A DNA stretch of 5,063 nucleotides from NCBI GenBank assembly GCA_913052275.1, contig CAJXDX010000133.1:1-5063 (forward strand), in the 5' to 3' direction. Each line of letters begins with the position of its first letter. Positions within the stretch are counted from its first letter, which is position 1. The notes beneath the pieces were generated by a model. The model did no database searches. It was not told the DNA's origin and saw nothing but the letters and a program-made list of their open reading frames with translations. Shown piece by piece: positions 1 to 5,063 of this stretch. Origin of the DNA: an uncultured Pseudomonadota bacterium. Its GTDB lineage: Bacteria > SAR324 > NAC60-12. The translations under genes and the position numbers were made by a program.

Positions 1-1
1 T

Positions 2-37
2 GCTACTGCCGCTGCAGAACTTGAAGAATTCAAGTAA
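2..37 (+). CDS. C-terminal end of an upstream gene (partial, 11 codons)
   Basis: The frame starting at base 2 reads ATAAAELEEFK and then stops with TAA at 35-37. The Ala/Glu-rich helical tail, followed closely by a hairpin, looks like a genuine C-terminus rather than chance. The gene lies just upstream of a sugar ABC ATPase on the same strand. It could therefore be another transporter component, such as a solute-binding protein, whose C-termini are often helices of this kind. That is inference from position only: 11 residues are too few to assign a family, and the rest of the gene is outside the window. Confidence 0.55.
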   Translation, partial: ATAAAELEEFK

Positions 38-45
38 GAGTAAAT

Positions 46-85
46 GAAGGCGGGAAAAGACTCCCCGCCTTCCCCCCCCCTCTTT
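46..85 (+). terminator. GC-rich hairpin with C-tract, probable terminator or attenuator
   Basis: GAAGGCGGG (46-54) pairs perfectly with CCCGCCTTC (64-72), giving a 9-bp stem with a 9-base loop. The stem starts 9 bases after the upstream stop codon. Instead of a clean T-run it is followed by C to position 80 and then TCTTT (81-85). Position and stem strength suit an intrinsic terminator, but the weak U-tract suggests partial read-through or a 3'-end-stabilising hairpin. Either would let the upstream gene be expressed more strongly than the ATPase gene. Confidence 0.6.
72..80 (+). repeat. Homopolymer run of nine C
   Basis: Nine consecutive C residues (72-80) span the junction of the hairpin's 3' arm and the spacer before the ATPase gene. 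Runs of this length are rare in a genome of this composition and are prone to slippage. The tract is non-coding, 34 bases before the ATPase start. Any length change would alter the hairpin tail or spacing, not a reading frame. It could also mark a spot where the assembled length is uncertain. Confidence 0.8.
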
Positions 86-103
86 ATAAAAAATCTTTAT
101 ATT

Positions 104-107
104 AGGA
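104..107 (+). promoter_or_regulatory. Ribosome binding site for the ABC ATPase
   Basis: AGGA at 104-107 sits 7 bases before ATG at 115. This favours that ATG over the in-frame TTG immediately upstream at 112. It is the best Shine-Dalgarno match in the window. Confidence 0.65.
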
Positions 108-114
108 ATATTTG

Positions 115-1221
115 ATGGCAACAGTATCTCTAAAATCTATCAATAAATGGTTCGGCAGTTCACAGGTTCTGAATGACATTAGTCTCGAAATAAAAGACAA
201 GGAATTCGTAGTTTTCGTCGGTCCATCTGGATGCGGTAAAACAACGCTGCTACGTATTATTGCTGGACTTGAAGAGGCAACCAGTGGAGATATAGAGATT
301 GATGGAGAAGAAGTTTCATCAGCTCACCCGATTGAACGAGGAATCTCAATGGTCTTTCAATCTTATGCGCTTTATCCACATTTGAATGTTTTTGAAAATA
401 TTGCCTTCCCTCTTCGTGTGGCAAAAATGCCCAAAGAGGAGTTGGAAAAACAGGTAATGCGCGCTGCGGAAACTCTGCGTTTAACCGATCGGCTTCAACA
501 CAAACCTGGGCAGCTGTCGGGAGGTCAGCGTCAGCGCGTTGCAATTGGACGCTCAATTGTCAGACACCCAAAAGTATTTCTTTTTGATGAACCTCTATCA
601 AATCTTGATGCCGCTTTACGAGGTGAAATGCGAGTAGAACTTGCAAAGCTGCATAAGAGTCTTGACGCAACAATGATTTATGTTACACACGATCAGGTGG
701 AGGCAATGACAATGGCAGACCGGATTATGGTACTTTCTGAAGGTAAACTGGAGCAGTTTGGAACACCAATGGACTTGTATCATCGTCCAAAATCAAAGTT
801 TGTGGCTGGATTTATTGGTCATCCGAAAATGAATTTTATTTCTACTACATGCCTTTCAACTGATTCATTTGGATTAACAGTAGAACTTCCTGTAATAGGT
901 AAACAGTTATTGCCTGTAGAATCTCCAAATGCTAACCGAGATGAAGAAATTGAATTAGGGGTTAGACCTGAAGATTTTATACTTTCTGAAACCGGTAAAG
1001 GTTTGCCATTTAAAGTAGAAGTTCTTGAGCGCCTTGGTGGGAGCACACTGGTATATGGAACTCTCGATAAATATCCTAATTTTTGTGCCATGCTTCAAGG
1101 TGACGCTGATGTTCATGAAGGGGAACTTGTCAACTTAGATGTAAACCCAGCAAATTTTCATGTATTTGATTCCAAAGGGATTGCAATGATGAGACGTGAA
1201 GTACCAGAAATCTTGGAATAA
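115..1221 (+). CDS. Sugar ABC transporter ATP-binding protein (MalK/UgpC/MsmK family)
   Basis: This is the cytoplasmic ATPase subunit that powers a binding-protein-dependent importer, most likely for a sugar or glycoside (CUT1-type). The 368-residue length and motif spacing match MalK-class proteins closely. Walker A GPSGCGKTT is at residues 36-44, the Q-loop Q82 within VFQSYALYPH, the signature LSGGQRQR at 134-141, Walker B VFLFDE at 154-159 with catalytic E159, the D-loop SNLD at 162-165 and the switch histidine H192 in YVTHDQ. After about residue 235 comes the regulatory C-terminal region (TOBE/OB-type), with FIGHPKMNF and the family's GVRPED at 282-287. All catalytic residues are intact. 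The start at ATG 115 is supported by AGGA 7 bases upstream; the product then begins MATVSLKSINK. Permease genes are not in the window and are presumably upstream or elsewhere. Some such ATPases serve several transporters, so its substrate cannot be read from the sequence. Family assignment is very secure. Confidence 0.96.
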   Translation: MATVSLKSINKWFGSSQVLNDISLEIKDKEFVVFVGPSGCGKTTLLRIIAGLEEATSGDIEIDGEEVSSAHPIERGISMVFQSYALYPHLNVFENIAFPLRVAKMPKEELEKQVMRAAETLRLTDRLQHKPGQLSGGQRQRVAIGRSIVRHPKVFLFDEPLSNLDAALRGEMRVELAKLHKSLDATMIYVTHDQVEAMTMADRIMVLSEGKLEQFGTPMDLYHRPKSKFVAGFIGHPKMNFISTTCLSTDSFGLTVELPVIGKQLLPVESPNANRDEEIELGVRPEDFILSETGKGLPFKVEVLERLGGSTLVYGTLDKYPNFCAMLQGDADVHEGELVNLDVNPANFHVFDSKGIAMMRREVPEILE

Positions 1222-1261
1222 AAAAAATATAATTAATTGTTTTGATATTAAATTATTTTTT
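1222..1261 (+). terminator. Weak A/T-only hairpin with T6 end (possible weak terminator)
   Basis: Directly after the ATPase stop codon, AAAAAAT (1222-1228) can pair with ATTTTTT (1255-1261). After a two-base bulge, AATT at 1231-1234 can pair with AATT at 1251-1254. The stem is all A/T and would be unstable. It could act as a weak terminator between transporter and catabolic genes, or simply be AT-rich spacer. Confidence 0.25.
1228..1233 (+). promoter_or_regulatory. Possible -10 promoter element (TATAAT)
   Basis: A perfect TATAAT lies 48 bases before the ATG of the first TIM-barrel gene, in the only sizeable gap (60 bases) between the ATPase and the catabolic block. No convincing -35 box is found 16-18 bases upstream; the region is CAGAAA-like and lies inside the ATPase gene's end. 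In such AT-rich DNA the match could be chance. If real, it would let the four downstream genes be transcribed separately from the ATPase. Confidence 0.28.
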
Positions 1262-1281
1262 AGATTCATAGTATTTTGATA

Positions 1282-2118
1282 ATGAAAATCAGCGCAAGTT
1301 ATTGGATCTTTGATGGCGGGCTAGATGGAACATTGCAGATCAGCAGCGCCATGGAACAGGCACGTGGATTGGGATTTGACGGGATAGAGCTTGGGATCGC
1401 CAGCAAGGGAGTCCTGACCCATCAAACCACTAAAGAAGAGTGTGAAGAGATTGTCAGAGAAGCTGAAAAGCAAGGACTGGAAATTTCAGGAGTAGCCAGC
1501 GGTGAAAGCTGGACAAGTTCTCCAACATCCAGTGACGATAAGGTCAGGGAAACAATACTTGACTTCACACAGAAAGCGTTACAGGTAACTCAGTGGCTTG
1601 GTACTGACGCGTATTTGTATGTTCCAGGCGCAGTGGAAGTTTTCTTTTTGCCTGAAGCTGAAGTCATTCCTTATGATGTTTGTTTTAAAAGGGCAAGCGA
1701 AGCAATCACCAAGCTTGTACCTGTTGCAGAAAAACTTGGAGTGGCGATTGCTGTAGAAAATGTTTGGAATAAATTTTTACTGAGTCCATTGGAAATGCGT
1801 GAGTTTATAGATAATTTTAATACCAGTCAGGTGGGTGTTTATTTTGACGTGGGGAATGTTTTGCTGACAGGATATCCAGATCAGTGGATTCGCATTTTGG
1901 GCTCACGTATAAAACGTGTTCATATCAAGGATTTTAAACGTTCGGTCGGCACCGCGGACGGTTTTGTTGATCTGCTGGATGGGGATGTTGACTTTGAAGC
2001 CGTGAAACAAGCCCTTTCAGAAATTAATTATAACGGTTACGTGACAGCTGAAATGATTCCATTTTCACCAGGTCGTCCTGAAAAAACGGCTGCTGCCATG
2101 AAAGAAATATTTAAATAA
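1282..2118 (+). CDS. TIM-barrel sugar (phosphate) isomerase/epimerase family protein
   Basis: This 278-residue protein belongs to the AP-endonuclease-2-like TIM-barrel superfamily, which includes D-tagatose 3-epimerase, UlaE-type epimerases, IolE/IolI and keto-glycoside eliminases. The four expected divalent-metal ligands are present: E159 in AVENVWN, D189 in YFDVGN, H214 in RVHIKD and E257 in VTAEM. The N-terminal strand/helix pattern GFDGIELG (about 32-39) is also typical. The length is normal and the enzyme should be cytoplasmic; no signal sequence is seen. The start is taken at ATG 1282 (MKISASYWIFDGG), because the in-frame TTG at 1276 adds only two residues. Neither start has a clear Shine-Dalgarno sequence. 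It is the first gene of a tight block and is followed after 13 bases by a sugar-type dehydrogenase. This supports a role on a keto-sugar: epimerisation, isomerisation or beta-elimination. The precise reaction cannot be read from the motifs. Fold and metal site are secure, substrate unknown. Confidence 0.9.
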   Translation: MKISASYWIFDGGLDGTLQISSAMEQARGLGFDGIELGIASKGVLTHQTTKEECEEIVREAEKQGLEISGVASGESWTSSPTSSDDKVRETILDFTQKALQVTQWLGTDAYLYVPGAVEVFFLPEAEVIPYDVCFKRASEAITKLVPVAEKLGVAIAVENVWNKFLLSPLEMREFIDNFNTSQVGVYFDVGNVLLTGYPDQWIRILGSRIKRVHIKDFKRSVGTADGFVDLLDGDVDFEAVKQALSEINYNGYVTAEMIPFSPGRPEKTAAAMKEIFK

Positions 2119-2120
2119 GG
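2116..2120 (+). promoter_or_regulatory. Ribosome binding site overlapping the preceding stop codon
   Basis: TAAGG at 2116-2120 combines the stop codon of the first TIM-barrel gene with an AAGG Shine-Dalgarno-like core. It lies 11 bases before the ATG at 2132. The spacing is a little long, but the arrangement points to translational coupling of epimerase and dehydrogenase. Confidence 0.4.
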
Positions 2121-2131
2121 TACTTGCTGAT

Positions 2132-3151
2132 ATGCTGAAGGTTGGAATAGTCGGTTTAGGATTTATGGGTAAGATGCACTATTGCTGCTACAATGCCATG
2201 GACAATGTACAAATAACCGCGGTTTGTGATGCAGATGCTGAGCAATTGAAAAATACTTCCGGAGTCTCCGGCAATATTTCGGGGGCAGAAAAGGAACTGG
2301 ATTTTAGTGACAAACAGCTTTTTTCAGACTTAACCCGTATGCTTGCAGAAGCAGATATGGATGCTGTTTCCATTGCATCCCCAACTTTCTTGCACGCAAG
2401 TCAAACTATTGAGGCGCTAAACTCAGGAAAGAATGTCTTATGTGAAAAGCCAATGGCTTTGAATTCTTCAGATTGCTTCCAGATGGTTGAAACTGCGGAG
2501 AGAAGTGGAAAATGTCTGCAAATTGGACATTGCATTCGATTCTGGCCTGAATATGTGCAGGCCAAACAAATTATTGATTCTGAGCAATACGGAAAAGTTC
2601 TGGCAGCCTCATTCCAGCGTCTGAGTCTTACTCCGACTTGGAGCTGGGACAATTGTTTTCTTGATGGAAATCGCAGCGGTGGGGCGATGCTGGATTTGCA
2701 TATTCATGACACCGATTTTGTGCAGCATGTTTTCGGCATCCCAGATGAAGTTTTCAGCAGAGGTGTAATTGGACCAAGCGGAGATTATGACCATACTGTA
2801 ACTCAATATTTATATAATGATCAAAAAGTAGTTACAGCAGAAGGTGGATGGATTATGGCACCGGAGTTTGGTTTTGAAATGAGTTTCAAGATCATGCTGG
2901 AAGACGCGACATTGCTATACAGTTCTGCCCAACAGCCTACGCTCAAAATATGCCCCAAAGAAGGTGAAATGATAATTCCTGAAGTTGAAGATGGTGACGG
3001 TTATTCATTTGAGATTCAGCATTTTGTTGATTTAATCTCAGGTAAATCTCTACAGTCTGTTATAACTCCGGAACAATCAGCAGAGTCTGTAAAAATTATT
3101 GAAGCAGAAAAAGAATCTGTCCGGCAAAGAACCAAAATCCAGCTTAAATGA
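2132..3151 (+). CDS. Gfo/Idh/MocA family NAD(P)-dependent oxidoreductase
   Basis: This cytoplasmic dehydrogenase of 339 residues has the usual family length and two-domain plan. The N-terminal Rossmann fold (about 1-125) opens with VGIVGLGFMG, with glycines G8, G10 and G13. An acidic residue, D33 in AVCDAD, ends the second strand, which usually favours NAD over NADP. The diagnostic EKP motif is at 105-107, with K106 the expected catalytic lysine. The C-terminal substrate domain carries GGAMLDLHIHDTDF, where D188 and H192 match the catalytic Asp/His positions of inositol dehydrogenase-like enzymes. Residues about 43-62 look like a small insertion (SGVSGNISGAEKELDF) compared with compact members. 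Family members oxidise or reduce a sugar or cyclitol hydroxyl, for example glucose, myo-inositol or 3-keto-glycosides. Being sandwiched between two TIM-barrel genes suggests that it makes or consumes a keto-sugar handled by them. The start ATG 2132 has TAAGG upstream. Family secure, substrate unassigned. Confidence 0.94.
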   Translation: MLKVGIVGLGFMGKMHYCCYNAMDNVQITAVCDADAEQLKNTSGVSGNISGAEKELDFSDKQLFSDLTRMLAEADMDAVSIASPTFLHASQTIEALNSGKNVLCEKPMALNSSDCFQMVETAERSGKCLQIGHCIRFWPEYVQAKQIIDSEQYGKVLAASFQRLSLTPTWSWDNCFLDGNRSGGAMLDLHIHDTDFVQHVFGIPDEVFSRGVIGPSGDYDHTVTQYLYNDQKVVTAEGGWIMAPEFGFEMSFKIMLEDATLLYSSAQQPTLKICPKEGEMIIPEVEDGDGYSFEIQHFVDLISGKSLQSVITPEQSAESVKIIEAEKESVRQRTKIQLK

Positions 3152-3166
3152 AAAAGAAATAGATTC

Positions 3167-3976
3167 ATGCTTTCCTGCCATATCTGGCCGATAGGTATTT
3201 GTTCCTGGTCACTGAAAAACGAGACACCGGATTTAGAACAGGTGATGAATGAATCCGGAATTACTCATCTGCACCTTTCTCTTGATCCTGAGTTGAGTTC
3301 CGAAAATTCTGAATATTTAAAAACCATTCAGAAACATCAATGGCAGCCAACCGCAGCAATGATTGGCTTTGACCAGGAGGATTATTCCACCCTGGAATCA
3401 ATCCGGGAAACGGGTGGAATTGTTCCGGACCAGTATTGGGAGAAAAACAGGGAAAAAGTTCTGCAGGCCATTGAATTAACCTCTAATCTTGGCATAGAAC
3501 TGCTGTCTTTCCATTTCGGTTTTATTGATGATTCTCAGCATGCATTGCGGGAAAGAGTACTCTATCTGGCAGATGCCGCTCAGCGTAAAAATGTACTGCT
3601 CCTTATGGAAACAGGGCAGGAAACAGCACAGTCATTACGTGATTTTTTGGAAGAACTCTCACACCCTGCACTGGGCGTAAATTTTGATCCGGCCAATATG
3701 GTTCTTTATGGGAAGGGGAATCCGGTTTCCGCCCTGGAAACTCTCAAACCATGGGTCAAACATGTGCATATAAAGGACGCAAGAAAAAGTTCTGTTCCCG
3801 ATCAATGGGGTGAGGAAGTCCCTTGGGGAGAAGGTGATTTTATCAACGAAGAATTCCTCAAAACCTTAAACAGTATTGACTACAAAGGAGCCTTGGCAAT
3901 TGAACGAGAAGCAGGTACTCAGCGCTCAGCCGATATTCAGCATGCTGCCAGACTTCTCAGTCATTTTACAGCTTGA
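3167..3976 (+). CDS. Second, divergent TIM-barrel sugar isomerase/epimerase-like protein
   Basis: This 269-residue cytoplasmic protein belongs to the same superfamily as the gene at 1282 but differs strongly in sequence. It has the N-terminal PIGICSWSL strand (8-16). Its likely metal ligands are E148 in LLMETG, D174 in VNFDPANM, H201 in HVHIKD and E246 in LAIERE. The HFGF segment at 116-119 fits a barrel strand lining the active site. All four ligands are kept, so it should be an active metal enzyme rather than a dead paralogue. It follows the dehydrogenase by 15 bases and precedes the kinase by 9, so co-transcription is very likely. Candidate roles are isomerisation, hydration or elimination of the keto-sugar made by the dehydrogenase, a step different from that of the first barrel. 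No strong Shine-Dalgarno sequence is seen (only AAGAAA upstream). ATG 3167 is chosen because the conserved first strand starts within ten residues. Confidence 0.87.
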   Translation: MLSCHIWPIGICSWSLKNETPDLEQVMNESGITHLHLSLDPELSSENSEYLKTIQKHQWQPTAAMIGFDQEDYSTLESIRETGGIVPDQYWEKNREKVLQAIELTSNLGIELLSFHFGFIDDSQHALRERVLYLADAAQRKNVLLLMETGQETAQSLRDFLEELSHPALGVNFDPANMVLYGKGNPVSALETLKPWVKHVHIKDARKSSVPDQWGEEVPWGEGDFINEEFLKTLNSIDYKGALAIEREAGTQRSADIQHAARLLSHFTA

Positions 3977-3985
3977 ATAAAATAT

Positions 3986-4876
3986 ATGCTTTGCATGGGG
4001 ATTGACGCAGGTGGTTCCACCTTACGGGTGGGAGTATTTTCTGAAAACCTTGAATGCCTGCACCAGGAAGAATTTCAGGAAACAGCAAATCCCAGCATTA
4101 TCGGTTTTGAGAAAGTTGGACGTCTATTGCGCTCTTCAGTACTTGAAACACTTCAGAAAGCTTCATTGGAACCAGCTGAAGTTCATTGTATTGGAGCTGG
4201 AATGGCCGGGGCTGCCCAGGCTGCAGAATGGCTGAAAAAGGAATTTGCTTCTCTTTTTCCTCAATCAAGAATAACAGTTGCTCCGGATTATGAGATTGCC
4301 CTCATTGGCGCCCACGGCAAACGCTATGGGATACTCATACTTTCAGGGACAGGCAGCTCTGCCTGCGGCATTAATGGATCAGGTGAGTCCGCCCATTCAG
4401 GAGGGTGGGGTTATCTTATTGGTGACGAAGGAGGAGGCTACTGGCTGGGCCTGCAAACCTTAAAATCTGCTGCCAACGCAGCAGATGGTTTTGAGGAAAA
4501 AACGGAACTTTATCAAAAAATCTTTGAACATTTAAATATTTTCCACCCTGATGATCTGATTAGCTGGACCTATAATCCCGAGACTACAAACCGTAAAATA
4601 GCACAAATTTCAGAGCTTGTTTTAGCGGTTGCATCAAGTGGAGATCCGGTTGCTTCAAAAATTGTCGAAAGCGGAGCTCAGCATCTTTTTCAACTTTATC
4701 TGAACCTGGTTGATCGACTAAATTTCATTGATCCTCCAGTGATGTTCGCAGGCGGATTGCTGAATTCAGAAACGCTGCTTCAACAATTGCTTATGAAAAA
4801 AATTGGTCTCAAGGATGCACCTTGTCCAAAATATTCGCCTGTTGCCGGAGCCGCGCTAATGGCTCAAATGTCATAA
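3986..4876 (+). CDS. BadF/BadG/BcrA/BcrD-family sugar kinase (N-acetylglucosamine kinase-like)
   Basis: This 296-residue actin-fold ATPase is of the size of bacterial GlcNAc/glucosamine kinases. It has the phosphate-1 loop GIDAGGSTLR (5-14) and APDYEIAL, with D101 at the expected catalytic-base position. These are followed by the phosphate-2 loop LSGTGSSACG (119-128) and the hallmark GGWGYLIGDEGGGYWLG (139-155). The adenosine motif FAGGLL is at 254-259 and a small-residue VAGAALMA helix (286-293) closes the protein. The family also contains activators of 2-hydroxyacyl-CoA dehydratases, but those carry a cysteine cluster that is not seen here, and the neighbours favour a sugar kinase. It would phosphorylate the free sugar released by the upstream enzymes; glucosamine, GlcNAc or glucose-type substrates are all possible. 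The start could be ATG 3986 or, equally reasonably, ATG 3995 (MGIDAGGS). Neither has a clear Shine-Dalgarno sequence. Confidence 0.9.
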   Translation: MLCMGIDAGGSTLRVGVFSENLECLHQEEFQETANPSIIGFEKVGRLLRSSVLETLQKASLEPAEVHCIGAGMAGAAQAAEWLKKEFASLFPQSRITVAPDYEIALIGAHGKRYGILILSGTGSSACGINGSGESAHSGGWGYLIGDEGGGYWLGLQTLKSAANAADGFEEKTELYQKIFEHLNIFHPDDLISWTYNPETTNRKIAQISELVLAVASSGDPVASKIVESGAQHLFQLYLNLVDRLNFIDPPVMFAGGLLNSETLLQQLLMKKIGLKDAPCPKYSPVAGAALMAQMS

Positions 4877-4891
4877 TTAATCTGCTATAAA

Positions 4892-5063
4892 ATGAAATTA
4901 AATAAAAAATTATTGCTGCTCCCCTGTTTATTATTTTTAGTGTTATTTTTTACGGCATTCAATTCTCCAGCCGGGGAACATGTAAAAACGGCTTTTTTTG
5001 CTGGCGGATGTTTCTGGTGCATGGAGGCCGACTTTGAAAAGATTCCAGGAATTATAGAGGTGG
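4892..5063 (+). CDS. msrA: Peptide-methionine (S)-S-oxide reductase MsrA, exported form (partial, 5' end)
   Basis: The first 57 codons are present and the gene runs off the window. Residues 1-8 include lysines 2, 5 and 6, then a hydrophobic stretch of about 7-21 (LLLLPCLLFLVLFF) and small residues in NSPAGEH. Together these look like a Sec signal peptide or N-terminal membrane anchor. C12 is not in a lipobox. The mature part then begins KTAFFAGGCFWCMEADF, which contains the MsrA hallmark GCFW with catalytic C40 and a nearby C43, and continues EKIPGIIEV as in MsrA proteins. The enzyme reduces methionine-S-sulfoxide in oxidised proteins; the signal suggests action in the periplasm. It starts 15 bases after the kinase stop with no visible terminator between, so it may be read from the same transcript despite an unrelated function. 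No Shine-Dalgarno sequence is visible. C-terminal domains, for example a fused MsrB, cannot be judged. Confidence 0.93.
   Translation, partial: MKLNKKLLLLPCLLFLVLFFTAFNSPAGEHVKTAFFAGGCFWCMEADFEKIPGIIEV

Noticed and set aside
99..111. ATATT-AGG-AATAT palindrome around the Shine-Dalgarno sequence of the ATPase gene
   Set aside because: A 5-bp all-A/T stem with a 3-base loop is too weak to sequester the ribosome site, and is expected by chance in this composition.
112..114. TTG as start codon for the ABC ATPase
   Set aside because: It adds one residue. The adjacent ATG at 115 has better Shine-Dalgarno spacing and gives motif numbering matching MalK proteins.
257..556. Open frame of 99 codons on the - strand inside the ABC ATPase gene
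   Set aside because: It lies wholly within a gene with all MalK-class motifs intact. Its translation shows no recognisable domain, so it is a shadow of the real frame.
819..1091. Open frame of 90 codons on the - strand at the ATPase C-terminal region
   Set aside because: It is fully covered by the well-supported + strand gene, and its product shows no family features.
2259..2271. Inverted repeat CCGGA-GTC-TCCGG
   Set aside because: It lies inside the dehydrogenase coding sequence, has only 5-bp arms with a 3-base loop and no T-run. It is probably a by-product of the Ser-Gly-Val-Ser-Gly codons.
2188..2806. Three - strand open frames (2188-2373, 2401-2652, 2609-2806) within the dehydrogenase gene
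   Set aside because: They overlap the Gfo/Idh/MocA coding sequence, two of them overlap each other, and they have no plausible protein features.
4002..4463. Two + strand alternative-frame open frames (4002-4235, 4278-4463) within the kinase gene
   Set aside because: The kinase frame carries all its family motifs through these stretches, so the other frames are chance openings.
1..5063. Mobile element, CRISPR array, tRNA/rRNA or toxin-antitoxin system
   Set aside because: I looked for transposase or integrase motifs, regularly spaced repeats, tRNA-like cloverleaf ends and small gene pairs. None was seen, and coding sequence fills nearly all of the window.

Overview
The window looks like a piece of a Gram-negative bacterial chromosome of moderate to low GC (low 40s percent by eye, not counted). 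It is densely coded on the + strand only. No mobile element, tRNA, rRNA, CRISPR array or phage gene is visible. The phylum cannot be fixed from the sequence. Several genes lack a recognisable Shine-Dalgarno sequence, and the last gene encodes an MsrA with an apparent Sec signal sequence. Both fit a Gram-negative, possibly environmental, lineage.

Layout: (1) positions 2-37 are the last 11 codons of an upstream gene. It is followed by a strong GC-rich hairpin and an unusual run of nine C. (2) 115-1221 is a complete carbohydrate-type ABC transporter ATPase of the MalK/UgpC/MsmK class. (3) A 60-base AT-only-looking gap (1222-1281) contains a perfect TATAAT and a weak A/T hairpin. (4) 1282-4876 is a tight four-gene block with 9-15 base gaps: TIM-barrel sugar epimerase/isomerase-like protein, Gfo/Idh/MocA NAD(P)-dependent dehydrogenase, a second divergent TIM-barrel protein, and a BadF/BadG-type (N-acetylglucosamine kinase-like) sugar kinase. 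(5) 4892-5063 is the start of an exported MsrA methionine sulfoxide reductase, cut by the window edge.

Taken together, genes 2-4 read as uptake and catabolism of a sugar, glycoside or cyclitol. The ABC ATPase powers import. The dehydrogenase oxidises a hydroxyl to a ketone. The two metal-dependent TIM barrels isomerise, eliminate or hydrate the keto-sugar. The kinase phosphorylates the released sugar for central metabolism. The combination of one Gfo/Idh/MocA enzyme with two TIM barrels resembles known oxidation-elimination-hydration routes (3-keto-glycoside and levoglucosan catabolism) and inositol catabolism, but the substrate is not determined by this sequence. No clearly new class of system is seen; the interest lies in the unassigned pathway.
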